DNA from: Hirsutella rhossiliensis
Taxonomy: Eukaryota; Ascomycota; Sordariomycetes; Hypocreales; Ophiocordycipitaceae
DNA: 64,000 nt
Direction of reading: 5' to 3'
Assembly: GCF_020360975.1 (NCBI RefSeq)
Contig: NW_025408669.1
Coordinates: forward strand, 5,518,001-5,582,000
Shown here: one piece after another, positions 11,479 to 24,268 of the stretch
How the letters are laid out: the number at the start of each line of letters is the position of its first letter
How positions within the stretch are numbered: the stretch's first letter is position 1
Position numbers and translations under genes: made by a program
Notes under the pieces: generated by a model
Seen by the model: the letters and a program-made list of their open reading frames with translations, nothing else
Database searches by the model: none
Told to the model about the DNA's origin: nothing

Positions 11479-14400
11479 TATTAAAAGCTCTTATTTAGTA
11501 TAATACCGCGTTACTCTAAGTAATATCGTAACTATTAATATACCTATATAGTAAGCTAGGTTAACTAACTCTAGAACTACTATATCGCCTTAGGATATAA
11601 TACGCGAGATTATTACCCTTCGATAAGAGGTATAGTTACTTAGGAATAAAGGAGGTAATAAATAAGTTAGAGACCTTAGAGAAGTAGTTAAACTAAAGTA
11701 GCTAGGACTATTTAACGGTACTTATAGTACTCTTTAAGACTTTCTTACTTAACTTAAGGCCTACTATTAGTTTTACCTAACGAAACTTTCGAACCTAATT
11801 AAAAAGGTACTTTATATAAGAAATTATTTATTTAGAATAGTACTCGCTTAGTTTAGACCTATTATAAGGGACTATCTCGATAACTAACTAGTATAACGAA
11901 ATAGCGAAATAGATAAAGTCTTTGCTAGTTTCTAAGGATTTAAAGAAGCTATTACTAAGGTATTTAAAATAACTAATAAAGAATAAAAAGCTAAATAAAA
12001 ACTTTAAGAACTCTAATAAAGGACCTTAGTATTAGACTATACTACTAAATTCTATTAAGTTACCTTAAAACTTAAATAGGACGATAAACCCCTTATATCG
12101 CGATTCTATAATAGACTTAAGGAAGAAGTTAAGGACGAACTCTATAAGGAAGATCGACTTAACGGCCTCTTAAACTATATCGCTATAGTAGTATAAATCG
12201 ATAATAAATAGTATATACGATACTAAGAAAAGAAATAAGGAAGAGGAAACTAAAACCCTTTTTATAAGAATAACTTTAACTAACGCGCTAACTATAAAAA
12301 GAAGCGCGAAACTCTTATTACCTATGCTTATATAACTAACCTAGGTAAGATAGATCTAGATATAATATAGAAAAGTAAAGGAAAGTATTTTAACTATAGG
12401 AAACCTAGATATTACTTTAAAGAATATAAATAACCTTATAAGGAGAAGAAAACCTATTAAGTACTAGCCTTAAAAGGTAAGAAATACTTAAACGCTATTA
12501 ATAGATAGGAACTAAAGTATAAACTCCTTAGTTAAACTATATACTATAACGACGAATATATAGTATACTTAAGCAATAAGGATAGTACTAGATAGTTCCT
12601 AAAGCTACCGAAGAAGACCCTTATAATAATATAATAAAGGGATCTTAAAATATAGAAATAAGTTAAATTTATAGAACTAAAATACCCCTATCTTAAAGGA
12701 GTCTCCTAAGACTAGATTAAGAAAAACGGTAAACGATTTTAAGAGGATATATAAAATAAAAATCGATAATAATAATAGATAGTCTATAAGTAATATAATA
12801 AAGAAGATATAGATATAGCCCTTATATTTACGAAACTTAAATAATAACCCAAAAAAGAATAACGAAGTATCGACGATATAAGCTTTAAAGAATAAGAAAT
12901 ACTTAGAGAAATAAAAAATAAGAACGAACTTATACTACTACCCTTACTACTAAGGGAAAATACTATAATTAAAGAATACGCTTTATACTTTAAAGAATTT
13001 AAAGAAATACTTAAAATTAAAACCTAATAAATACCTTAAATTCTTATAGAAAACTAATAAGCTATATTAATTCGATATTAACTAGTACTACGCGGAGGAG
13101 ACTACGCTATAGCTATCGCTATAGTTAATACCTTTATAGCTCTATAATAAGAATAGTAACTATAAGGAGAATTTAAAGATAATCTATAAATACTACTTAC
13201 TTATAAATACTATAAGTATATTTATAGATATTATACGTTTACCTAGATTATATAATATACTTTTAGATAAAGGCACGATATAACGCCTTCTTAGTTAAGT
13301 TTAAGGGATAAGTACTTTCGAAACCCAACTTAAGTATAGAACTAAACTACTAGAAAATCGATTAACGCTACCTAAACGACTAAGTTATATTATTAGAACC
13401 CGATTATAGTATACTACTTAAATACCGCGATAATTACGGTTTATTAATAAGATATCTTTTAGAGATATATAAAATCTATAAATACGCTAAAATAAAAGAA
13501 TAGTATAACGCTACTCGCTTTAAGGTATTTAAACCCTTAATCTTTTAAAGACTTATATAATAAGTTAAATATAACGAGGAAGATTATAATAAATATATAT
13601 ACCTAAACTATAGAGTTTATAAATATAAAAAAGCACGAGTATAGTATAAACGATATAACGGTATACTAAAATATTATTAGTAATACGTATAAAGGCTATA
13701 AGCCGTATTTAACTAAGGAAAAATCGATATAGAAATACTATATAAAAAATAAAAAGACGCTAAACGAAAACTTAACCTTTAATATAAAAATAAATAGAAT
13801 TATAAAGTATAGTACGTAATTAACTATAAAGTAGTATAATATAAACGATATAGCGTTAAGAAATAAGAAATCTTTAATTAGCTATAAGAAATTAGTCTCT
13901 TAAGCCCTAATATAATACTACGCGACGAAAATATAAAGAAACGATATTAATAATAAATTAAAGAAGAATACCTAAATAAAATAAATAAAGACTAAGTAAA
14001 AAACGAGGTATACTATCTATAAAAGGGCTATAGACTAGCACGATATAATAAGATCTAAGGACCCTATATATAGTAACGGTAAGCTATAGTAACTAAATAG
14101 TATTAGATATCTAAATCGCGGGATATTATATATATATACTTTTAGACTATAGCGTAATAGGTAAGTACGTTTTACCTAGAGTTATTAATTATTACCGACT
14201 TATATAGAGATATAAAAAAGATCTATATAAACTTATAAATATTAAAGGAGAGGCCTTTAACTATAATAACGGAATTATTAATATAGAGATTAATTACCTC
14301 GATATTAATATCTAGGGCTACGATAAATAAGTTAACTTTAATATTATAGATATTAAAGAATATAACCTTATATTAAGGCTTTTATAGCTATAAGAGAGCA

Positions 14401-17400
14401 ACCTACTAATTAACTAGAAAACTAGCTAGCTATATTAGAATAAAGATATAAGTTTCTAAGACTAGTAGATTTAAAAGAAAGTAAAATTTTACGATAATTT
14501 AGCTATTAAATAAGATAAAAGGGATAACTATTTAAGTAAATTATTATAGGCTTTAGCGATATAAATAAAAATAGTAACTAAACTAGTAGATATAATAAAA
14601 TCGACTAATAAGACCTATATACTAACTAATATAGGTATATAACCTAGTATCTAATATAAATAGAATAAAGGATATAATATAAAGATTTAAAGAGTTATTA
14701 CTACTCTAAGAAAAGACCTTAAATAAATTAATAAAGAGCTTAAGTTAAGAGAAACTAGCTCTTAAAAGAAAGAATAAAGCCTATAAGATAAAATAAAGAA
14801 TATCCCTTAGGAATACCGGAAATATAATAAACTCTTTAAAGAAGAACTTAAGATAAGGTTACCTAAATATAGCTAATAGGGCTACGAAATTTATCTTAAG
14901 GATAGAATAATACTAACGTTCTATAAGATCTATAACTTAAATAAAAAGTAACTATAAACGCTATATAACTACCTTAATAAGAATCTATAAAAGGGATATA
15001 TATAAACGTTAATATTTAAAGTAGGCTACTTAGTTATATTTATTCTAAAGAAAAATAGTAAGCTATAACTAGTTATTAACTATAGACGCTTAAACGATAT
15101 TATAATAAAGGACCGAATACTATTACCGCTTATATCGGAACTATAAGATCGACTATATAGTAAAAAATAGTTTATAGCCCTTAACCTTAAAGGCGCCTAT
15201 AACTTAATATATATAAAAAAGGGATATAAATAGATAATAGCCTTTAGAACGAAATTCGGACTATTTAAATATCTAGTAATACTATTTAGACTTATAAATA
15301 TACTAGCTACCTTTTAACGGATAATTAATAATATCCTATATAAATACTTAGATATCTTTATAGTAGTATACCTAAATAATATCCTAATCTTCTTAAATAC
15401 CTTAGAAGAATATAAGGAATATATTTATAAGGTACTCCGTATACTTTAAAATATAAAGTTACTAGTTAAATTAAAGAAAAGTAAGTTCTATATATAGGAA
15501 GTAGACTTCCTTAAATATACGATCTTACTAAGAGAGATATAAATATAAGAAGATAAAATTAACTTAGTTAAAGAATAGCTAATACTAAAGAACGTTAAGG
15601 ATATATAAAGTTTCCTAGGATTTATAAATTACTACTAACGATTTATTAAAGATTTTAGAAAGATTATAGTACTACTATACGACTTAATAAAGAAAGAAAA
15701 AGAATTTATATAGGACGATAAAGCTAATAAAGCTTTTAAATATATTAAAACTACGATTACGTAATAACTAGTCTTAACTACCTTCGATCTAAAATAATAA
15801 ATCGAACTCGAAACTAATATATTAAACTTTACTCTAGGAGTATAAATCGGATAAAAGGATAATAAAAAAAGACTACGACTAATTATATTCTACTCGAAAA
15901 AGCTATATAGCGTAGAACTTAATTACCCTATCTACGATAAAGAATTCCTTATAATTATTTAAGCTTTTAAAGAATTTTAATACTACCTTCTTAAAAGTAA
16001 GTATAAAGTTAAGGTCTATATAGACTATAAGAATATCTTATATTTTATAATAACGTAATAGTTAAACGGACGATAGATCCGATAGGCCGAATACTTATTA
16101 GAATTAGACTACGAAATAATCTATAGAAAAGGAATAGAAAACGGTCGAGCTAATACCCTTAGTCGATAAAGCGACTATAATATAAGGGCACCTATAGTAA
16201 AAGGATAGCTCTTAGAAATTAACGAAAATAAGAACTATTAGTAACGATAGCTAAACGTAATATTTAAAGTATAACCTAATAACTTAACTTATTAAAAGAT
16301 CCTAAAATAGATAAAAGAATATAAAGTACCGAACGGATATAATATAGAATATTTAGAAGTTCTAATATATAAGAATAAAATCTAGATACTACTAGAATTA
16401 TAAGATAAAGTTATATAAGATATATATAAATATCTAATATATAGATATTAAGGAATCTAAAGAATAATAAAACGGATTAAACGATAATATAACTTCTTAT
16501 AACTTAAGGAAGTAGTACGAAAAGTTATTAAAGAATATAAACTTTATATATAAAGTAAAGCTAAACGATATAAACTATATAGAGAATTATAACCGCTACT
16601 AATACTAGAGAAACTATAGGATTTAATAGCTTTCGACTATATTATAAAGCTACTACCGTTAAAAGAACCTATAACTAACGTTAAGTATAATAGTATATTC
16701 GTTATTACTAATAAATTATCGAAGTATAGATACTTTTTACTATATAAAGAAGTAAGTAATATAAAAGAGCTAGTATATATATTCCTACGAATAATTATTA
16801 GTAATTACAGACTACTAAATAAGATTATCTTTAATAAAGGAAGTATATTTATAGCTAAGTTTTAGTAAGCTCTTATAGTATAATTAGGGACGAAATATAA
16901 GCTTAGTATAGCTTATTACTTATAAATAGATAGATAAATAGAACGACTTAACTAAACGCTTAAATAATATTTACGATATTATATTAGCTATAAATAAAAC
17001 AATTAAGTTAAATAGCTATTAATAGCGTAACTAGCTTATAATAGCTTAGTTACAAAAATAACTAAGCTCTTACTAGTATACGCTAATTATAGATATAACT
17101 TAGAAGTATTTAAGGCTACTTAATAAGGACTATAAGCGGAACGAGCGATACTATAAATAGATTAGCTATAAAAATTATATAAATAAATATAATAAGAACT
17201 TTAATTTATTAAAGAATAAATATCTATTTACTATAATCGGAAAAGATTATAAGGACTAATCTTTTAAGAGGGAGATATAGTCTACCTTATATAACGAAAT
17301 ATTAAAATAAAACGACTAAGTAATAAATTAGATTTTAAGAAACTTAGACCGTTTAAGGTTAAGAAAACTATTTTAAAAGTTAACTATAAACTTTCGCTAC

Positions 17401-18370
17401 TAATAATAATATAGATATACCTAATATTTTATATCTTATTATTAAAACTAGTACTATAAAACGCTAAACTATAGGAAAAAATTAAAGTTAATAATAATTA
17501 AGAATATAAAGTAAAATAAATACTAGATATAAGAAAATAAGGTTAGTAATAAGAATACCTTATTAAGTAGAAGGGATATAGACTAGAGGAAAATACCTAG
17601 GAACTACTTAAGTACTTAACCTACTATAGTTCTTTACTTCGATAGTTCTACTAATAAAATCTACCCTAGGTATTATAAAATCGCTTAATAAACTAATAGC
17701 ATTCTAATTAATTATATTAAATCTACTTATAGACTAAATATTAACTACCGCTTTAGATTCTTAGCGCTTAGCCTCGTTACGGTTATCTAAGGAATAAATG
17801 CCCTAATAGACTATCTTAGTACCTTTTATCTTTAGCTAGCGCTTTTAATAGCGAAGCCGCGCTAAACGGGCTAAGGCTTTATTTAGGTCGGCTTAAGCTT
17901 TTAATATTCGCTCCTTAGCAATTTCTTCTTCTTTATTTAATCGATCGGACTCTAGATTTATTCGGGATACTAAGAAACACGTTAGCTATAAATAATAAGT
18001 AGGATAATAAAGTTACCTATAGGAGCTAATCGCTATGCTTAACGTATCGTAGGAACGACCCCGCTATATATATTTAGTATACTTAGAAGATTTCTTTAGT
18101 ATTTTATAGCGGAAGCCGCGTAATAAATAAAAAGAATACGGTATAACGTTAAAACTAAGACGATTAATAGACTTAGCTAAATAAATACGCTTAAGGGTCT
18201 TATAAGAACGATCCTTTAATACGCGACTAGATATACTATTAGTAGTATATCCTAAGGGATAGAAAGGATAAAACGGGGAATATATATACGCGCGATAAGG
18301 GTATATTTATATATAGTAGCTAAGGTAATAGTAGGTCTTATAGATAAGACTAAAAGGAAGGGAGATATCG
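11479..18370 (+). pseudogene. Element A2 gag-pol relic with C-terminal chromodomain
   Basis: The most complete gag-pol copy in the window. Order along +: gag with zinc knuckle at 12386-12427 (ligands all Tyr); protease active-site region near 14145; RT about 14980-15650 (YLDD box at 15369-15380 now YLNN); RNase H about 15700-16060 (FYSKKL, then YDKEFL-like); integrase about 16300-17280 with a DRQIERLNQTL block near 16930; and a chromodomain at about 17490-17640 (EYKV..ILDIRK, EYLI, KGYRLEENT). The chromodomain places the family among chromoviruses, whose integrases are thought to target histone-marked chromatin. Stops are TAA or TAG throughout, as expected from RIP of CAA, CAG, TGG and TGA. 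The last about 730 bases before the LTR carry an antisense relic. Confidence 0.85.
17640..18130 (-). pseudogene. Antisense ORF relic in the 3' region of A2
   Basis: Opposite in strand to pol. With TAA/TAG read as RIP stops, one frame gives a charged, helix-rich stretch: RINLESDRLNKEEEIAKE, then A.ADLNKALARLARLR..KR.L, then KGTKIV..GI.SLD (core about 17785-17960). This resembles a coiled-coil-like motif common in uncharacterised fungal proteins (RLRxQKxxL...MxxRGxxSLDEL). The resemblance is from memory of the family, not from a search. Start and end are approximate. Confidence 0.5.
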
Positions 18371-18840
18371 TATTACGACTATAGTTAGTAAGCCGTAAGA
18401 GAGCTAGCTATATTTACGTAATAAGGCAGCTCGGAATAATAGTTAGGATAAGAAGTTACTTAGGCTTAGCTTACCTAGAGCGTATATAAGCTAAGTAAGC
18501 CTTATATAGATAGATTACTACTTAGGAGTATAGCTTATAAGTAAGCTATAGTAAGCTACGAAGGGGATTACGGCTAGGACTATAATCTAAGGATAGCCTC
18601 TATAGGTATATATAGCTACCTACTTTTACTCCTTTAAATAGATAGCTCTCTAGCTTTTAATATAGATCTTTATTACGATTTTATCTTTAATTTTAATTAC
18701 TTAGTTATAGTCTATATTCTATAACCTTTAACTTATTACTAACGTAATATACTTACTATTACTTAGACTACGCCTTATTATATCTATTAATATAAACCCC
18801 TTAATAGGTTTATCTCTTAAGAATAATACCGGTCGTTATA
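18371..18840 (+). repeat. 3' LTR of element A2
   Basis: 470 bases, starts TATTACGACT and ends GGTCGTTATA, preceded by the polypurine tract AAAAGGAAGGGAG. Confidence 0.9.
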
Positions 18841-21529
18841 TACTATATAACTTAATAAAGAAGGAAAAAGAATTTATATAGGACGATAAAGCTAACGAAG
18901 CTTTTAAATATATTAAGACTATAATTATATAAGAATTAGTCTTAACTACCTTTAACTTAGAACGATAAATCGAACTCGAAACCGATATATTAAACTTTAC
19001 TTTAAGAGTATAAATTAGATAAAAGGATAATAAAGGAAGACTATAACTAATTATATTCTACTCGAAAAAGCTATATAGCGTAGAACTTAATTACCCTATC
19101 TATAATAAAGAATTCCTTATAATTATTTAAGCTTTTAAGGAATTTCGATACTACCTTCTTAAAAGTAAATATAAAGTTAAGGTCTATATAGATTATAAAA
19201 ATATCTTATATATAATAGTTAAACGGACGATAGATCTAATAGGCCGAATATTTATTAGAATTCGACTATAAAATAATCTATAGAAAAGGAATAGAAAATA
19301 GTCGAGCTAATACCCTTAGTTAACGAAGTAACTATAATATAAGGGCACCTATAGCGAAAGGATAGCTCCTAGAAATTAACGAAAACGGGAACTACTAATA
19401 ATAATAGCTAAATATAATATTTAAAGTATAACTTAATAACTTAATATACTAGGAGATCTTAAAATAGATAAAAGAATATAAAGTACTAAATAAATATAAT
19501 ATAAAATATTTAGAAGTTTTAATATATAAAAATAAAATCTAAATACTACTAGAATTATAAGATAAAGTTATATAAGATATATATAAATATCTAATATATA
19601 GATACTAAGGAATCTAAAGAATAATAAAATAGATTAAACGATAATATAACTTTTTATAGCTTAAAGAAGTAGTATAATAAGTTATTAAAAAAAATATAAA
19701 CTTTATATATAAAGTAAAGCTAAACGATATAAACTATATAAAGAATTATAACCGCTACTAGTACTAGAGAAACTATAGGATTTAATAGCTTTTAACTATA
19801 TTATAAAGCTATTACTATTAAAAGAACTTATAACTAACGTTAAATATAATAGTATATTTATTATTACTAATAGACTAACGAAGTATAGATACTTTTTACT
19901 ATATAAAGAAGCAAGTAATATAAAAGAGCTAGTATATATATTCCTATAAATAATTATTAGTAATTATAGACTACTAAATAAGATTATTTTTAATAAAGAA
20001 AGTATATTTATAGCTAAGTTTTAGTAAGCTCTTATAGTATAATTAGGGATAAAATATAAGCTTAGTATAGCTTATTACCTATAAATAGATAGATAAATAG
20101 AACGACTTAACTAAACGCTTAAATAATATTTATAATACTATATTAGCTATAAATAAAACGATTAAGTTAAATAGCTATAAATAGCGTAACTAGCTTACAA
20201 TAGCTTAGTTACGGAAATAACTAAGCTCTTACTAGTATACGCTAATTATAAATATAACCTAGAAGTATTTAAGGTTACTTAATAAGGACTATAAGTAAAA
20301 CGAGCGATACTATAAGTAGATTAGCTATAAAAATTATATAAAGAAATATAATAAGAACTTTAATTTATTAAGGAACGAATATCTACTTACTATAATCGGA
20401 AAAGATTATAGGGACTAATCTTTTAAGAGGGAGATATAGTCTACCTTATATAACGAAATATTAAAATAAAACGACTAAGTAATAAATTAGATTTTAAGAA
20501 ACTTAGACTATTTAAGGTTAAGAAAACTATTTTAAAAGTTAACTATAAACTTTCGCTACTAATAATAATATAGATATACCTAATATTTTATATCTTATTA
20601 TTAAAACTAGCGCTATAAAACGCTAAACTATAGGAAAAATTTAAAGTTAATAATAATTAAGAATATAAAGCTAAATAAATACTAGATATAAGAAAATAAG
20701 GTTAATAATAAGAATACCTTATTAAGTAAAAGGGATATAGACTAAAGGAAAATACCTAGGAACTACTTAAGCACTTAACTTACTATAGTTTTTTACTTTA
20801 ATAGTTTTATTAGTAAAATCTACCTTAGGTATTATAAAATTGCCTAATAAACTAATAATATTCTAATTAATTATATTAAATCTACTTATAGACTAAATAT
20901 CGACTACCGCTTTAGATTCTTAGCGCTTAGCCTCGTTAAGGTTATTTAAGGAATAAAGGCCCTAATAGACTATCTTAGTACCCTTTATCTTTAGCTAGCG
21001 CTTTTAACGGCGAAGCTACGCTAAATAAGCTAAGGCTTTATTTAGGTCGGCTTAAGCTTTTAATATTCGCTCCTTAGTAATTTCTTCTTCTTTATTTAAT
21101 CGATTAAACTCTAGATTTATTTAGGATACTAGGAAACACGTTAGCTATAAATAATAAGTAGGATAATAAAGTTACCCTTAGGAGCTAATTACTATACCTA
21201 ACGTATTATAGGAACGACCCCGCTATATATATTTAGTATACTTAAAAGATTTCTCTAGTATTTTATAGCGGAAGCCGCGTAATAAATAAAAAGAATATAG
21301 TATAACGTCGAAACTAAGACGATTAATAGACTTAGCTAAATAAATACGCTTAAGGGTCTTATAAGAACGATCCTTTAATACGTAACTAGATATACTATTA
21401 ATAGTATATCTTAAGGGATAGAAAGAATAAAACGGGGAATATATATACGCGCGATAAAGGTATATTTATATATAGCGGCTAAGGTAGTAGTAGGTCTTAT
21501 AGATAAGACTAAAAGGAAGGGAGATATTA
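18841..21529 (+). pseudogene. Element A gag-pol relic, second part (RNase H, integrase, chromodomain)
   Basis: This continues the pol interrupted at 11008, starting with the duplicated TACTA. RNase H about 18846-19210, integrase about 19480-20440, chromodomain about 20650-20790. It is collinear with 15671-18370 of A2, with short indels in places (for example near 19205). The same antisense relic follows at about 20800-21290. Not functional. Confidence 0.85.
20800..21290 (-). pseudogene. Antisense ORF relic in the 3' region of A
   Basis: The counterpart of the A2 antisense relic. The core at about 20935-21110 reads ALAYLA.LRR.KR.L, then KGTKIVY.GLYSL in one minus-strand frame, dots being RIP-made stops. 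The frame is kept relative to A2 without a shift across the core. Confidence 0.5.
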
Positions 21530-21999
21530 TATTATAACTACGGTTAGCGGGCTATAGGAGAGCCGGCTACGTTTATATAATAAGGTAGCTTAGAATAATA
21601 GTTAGGATAAGAAGTTACTTAAGCTTAGCTTACTTAGAGCGTATATAAGCTAAGTAAGCCTTATATACATAGATTACTACTTAAGAGTATAGCTTACGAG
21701 TAAGCTATAGTAAGCTATAAAAGGGATTATAGCTAGGACCGTAATCTAAGGATAGTCTCTATAGGTATATATAGCTACCTACTTTTACTCCTTTAAATAA
21801 ATAGCTCTCTAGCTTTTAATATAGATCTTTATTATAATTCTATCTTTAATTTTAATTACCTAGTTATAGTCTATAGTCTACGACCTTTAACTTATTACTA
21901 ATATAATATACTTACTATTACTTAGACTACGCCCTATTATATCTACTAATATAAACCCCTCGATAGGTTTATCCCTTAGGAATAATACCGGTCGTTATA
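21530..21999 (+). repeat. 3' LTR of element A
   Basis: 470 bases, starts TATTATAACT and ends GGTCGTTATA. More strongly RIPed than the 5' LTR of the same element. Confidence 0.9.
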
Positions 22000-22678
22000 C
22001 TTATAGGTTATTAATATATACTTTAGGTAAAGCTAGGTACTTAAACTAGTCTAAAATAACTTAGTAGATTCCTATTTAAAGTTACTTTTAGTTAAGCGAA
22101 TTTATAAAGATTAGAAAACTAAAAGTCTAGTATTAATTAATTATATTAATTATCTCCTTATCTTTAACTTAAAGCTAGGATATTTTTAGCTTATTTTACT
22201 CTTAACTTTCTACCTTTATACTTCCCGCTAACTAAGATAAGCTTAAGCTTATCTATAGTTATTATAGGCTCTTTTATACTTAATAATTATAGTAATTCTT
22301 TAAATATTTTATCTTTATTAGCCTTATTATTTAAGGGGACTTTATAAGTCTTTTAATTATTTAAGGCTATTTATAGTTAAAATTATCTTTATTTTCGCTC
22401 TTTTTACTATTAATCTTTATAATAATTTTTTTTTCTTTTACTATACTTTTAATTATTATTACTTCTTTAACTACTTTTATTTCTTATTAAAATTATCTCT
22501 TTAAGCTTAAACTTTATAAGTATATACTTCTTTAATCTTTATTAGTTATATACTTTATAAAGGGTTTTATTTTTTTACTTTTAATAGATTAAAAAGGTTA
22601 TACTAAGAGGTAGAACTATATATTAAAGGAGGCTTAAAAGGTATATATAAAGTAAGCGACTAAGTTTATAGTTACTTT
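22000..22678. other. Unassigned, strongly RIPed AT-rich DNA
   Basis: Right half of the site into which element A inserted (TSD CTTAT 22000-22004). Very AT-rich with runs of T and scattered TAA/TAG in every frame. I cannot match it to any element in the window and see no gene. It ends at the TSD-like ACTTT before the C' LTR. Confidence 0.5.
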
Positions 22679-23784
22679 TATAGCGAAGCATAGCTTAATT
22701 TTATAGTTCTTAGAGATATCTCTTAGCACGAGGGACCTAGGAAGCTAAAAAATAGGTTTTAAGGAAGGAGCTAAAAAGAGGTATAGAGAGGAGGGTAAGG
22801 GAAAGAGGGGAAGTAAAAGTAGCGATAGCTTCCTATAGAAGTAGTAAGAGATAAAACGGATATACTAGTAATAGCTAGAAAGGAGGGGAAAAACTAGTAA
22901 AAAGCTTAGTAGTTAAAAGGATATTAGTAGCTTCTTTAAGTAAGATCTTCTTTATTAATTAAGATACTAGATAGGTATAAAGAAGGGCGTTAGATAAAGG
23001 AAAGAAGGAAAATTAAGGTAATATAATAATTACTCCCTTACTATAATTACTACCCCTATAAGAATTAAATAGCTCTACCTTACCTATCTAACCCCTTACT
23101 TTTACTTTTACCTTTATATATTTTATATATACTTCTTATATCTCTCTTTATAAGAGTTATAAGCCTAGGAGGAATAGAATTCCTATACCTTTTAGCTACT
23201 ATAAAAGGCACCTTTCTTATATTACTTATAGCTTCCTTTTACCTCTTTTACTAAAAAAGCTAATTTTTAATAAACTTTTCTACCCCCTCTCTTATAATAT
23301 CGAAAAATAATTCTACCGCCCCTATAGTTTATAGGACGATTCTTATAGAGCCTTAAAATTATAATAAATAGGTAAAGGAGCTATAGGCTTATATAGATAG
23401 AACTATTTATAATTTAGTTTTCTTTAATAAGTAGGACCTTCTTAAGCCTTCTTTTTATCCTAAGGTAACGGAATTTATAAAGGGAGCTTCCCTCTTCTCT
23501 AAGCTAACCTTTATATAATAAAGAGCTTTTTCTATTACCTTAGGTAACTATAAGAGTTACTAAAAGGAATACCTCTATAAGATAAAGCTACTAACTATTA
23601 TACGTATAGTAATAATAAAATCTATTAGTATTATAAAGCTAATCTCTTTTTAAGAAAAAAAGACCCTTAAGTAGTAGCTTTTAAAGCTTAAGACCTTAAT
23701 AGCTCCCTTAAAGGGCTATATAACTAACTATATTAAGAAGACCTATATAGTATACCTAGGAGCTTTTTTAGCTAGGAACCTACT
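22679..23784 (+). mobile_element. Element C': Ty1/copia fragment (5' LTR and start of gag), cut by D
   Basis: A 477-base LTR (22679-23155), in the same orientation as the solo copy at 39038, is followed by the primer-binding site (GTTATAAGCCTAGG, 23156-23169) and about 600 bases of gag interior. The interior matches 59940-60570 of C''. The sequence stops where element D inserted at 23784/23785. The rest, if kept, lies beyond the window. Confidence 0.8.
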
Positions 23785-24268
23785 TATAACGACCGGTATT
23801 ATTCTTAAGGGATAAACCTATTAAGGGGTTTATATTAATAGATATAAGAAGGCATAGTTTAAGTAATAATAAGTATATTATATTAGTAATAAGTTAGAGG
23901 TTATAGACTATAGACTATAACTAGGTAATTAAGTAATTAGAATTAAAGATAAAATTATAATAGAGATTAGAATAATTATAATATTAAAAGCTATTAAGCT
24001 ATTTACTTAAAGGAGTATTCCGCTCCTTCCTTATATACCTTAAGAGCTTCTTTAGATCGCTAAGAGCACTAAGTAATCCCGTTACTTAAGAGTGCTAGAG
24101 CGCTAAAGCGATCCTACGATCCTAGCTATAGAGCGTTAAAGCGCTAGAGTAACTTATTACTTTAAACTTAATTAGCCTATCGGTCCGTTTAATATTCCTT
24201 GCTCCCTATATTATATATCTTCGTAATATATACTAGTACCTATAGTTCGCTAGACTATAATTATAATA
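23785..24268 (-). repeat. 3' LTR of element D
   Basis: About 484 bases. On the minus strand it starts TATTATAATT after the polypurine tract AAAAAGAAGGGAGG and ends CCGGTCGTTATA. The terminal about 230 bases (R/U5 side) match the A LTR; the rest of the LTR is unrelated in sequence. D is therefore a sister family with a different U3. Confidence 0.75.

Larger units (their letters stand above)
11009..18840 (+). mobile_element. Element A2: second chromovirus copy nested inside A
   Basis: Same family and orientation as A. LTRs are 11009-11478 and 18371-18840, both 470 bases. The TSD TACTA is seen at 11004-11008 and 18841-18845. The host pol sequence GTACTACTATACGACTT, intact in A2 itself near 15671, is split exactly at the TSD in A. 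The element is complete at 7832 bases and heavily RIPed. Confidence 0.92.
6338..21999 (+). mobile_element. Element A: RIP-degraded Ty3/gypsy chromovirus, split by its own relative A2
   Basis: Two 470-base LTRs (6338-6807 and 21530-21999) in direct orientation flank a gag-pol interior. LTRs begin TGTTACGACC (RIP form TATTATAACT) and end GGTCGTTATA. The TSD is CCTAT (6333-6337) and CTTAT (22000-22004), differing by one C-to-T. A polypurine tract (AAAAGGAAGGGAG) sits just before the 3' LTR. The interior is broken at 11008 by the full element A2 and resumes at 18841. Taking out A2 leaves an element of about 7.8 kb. Confidence 0.9.
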
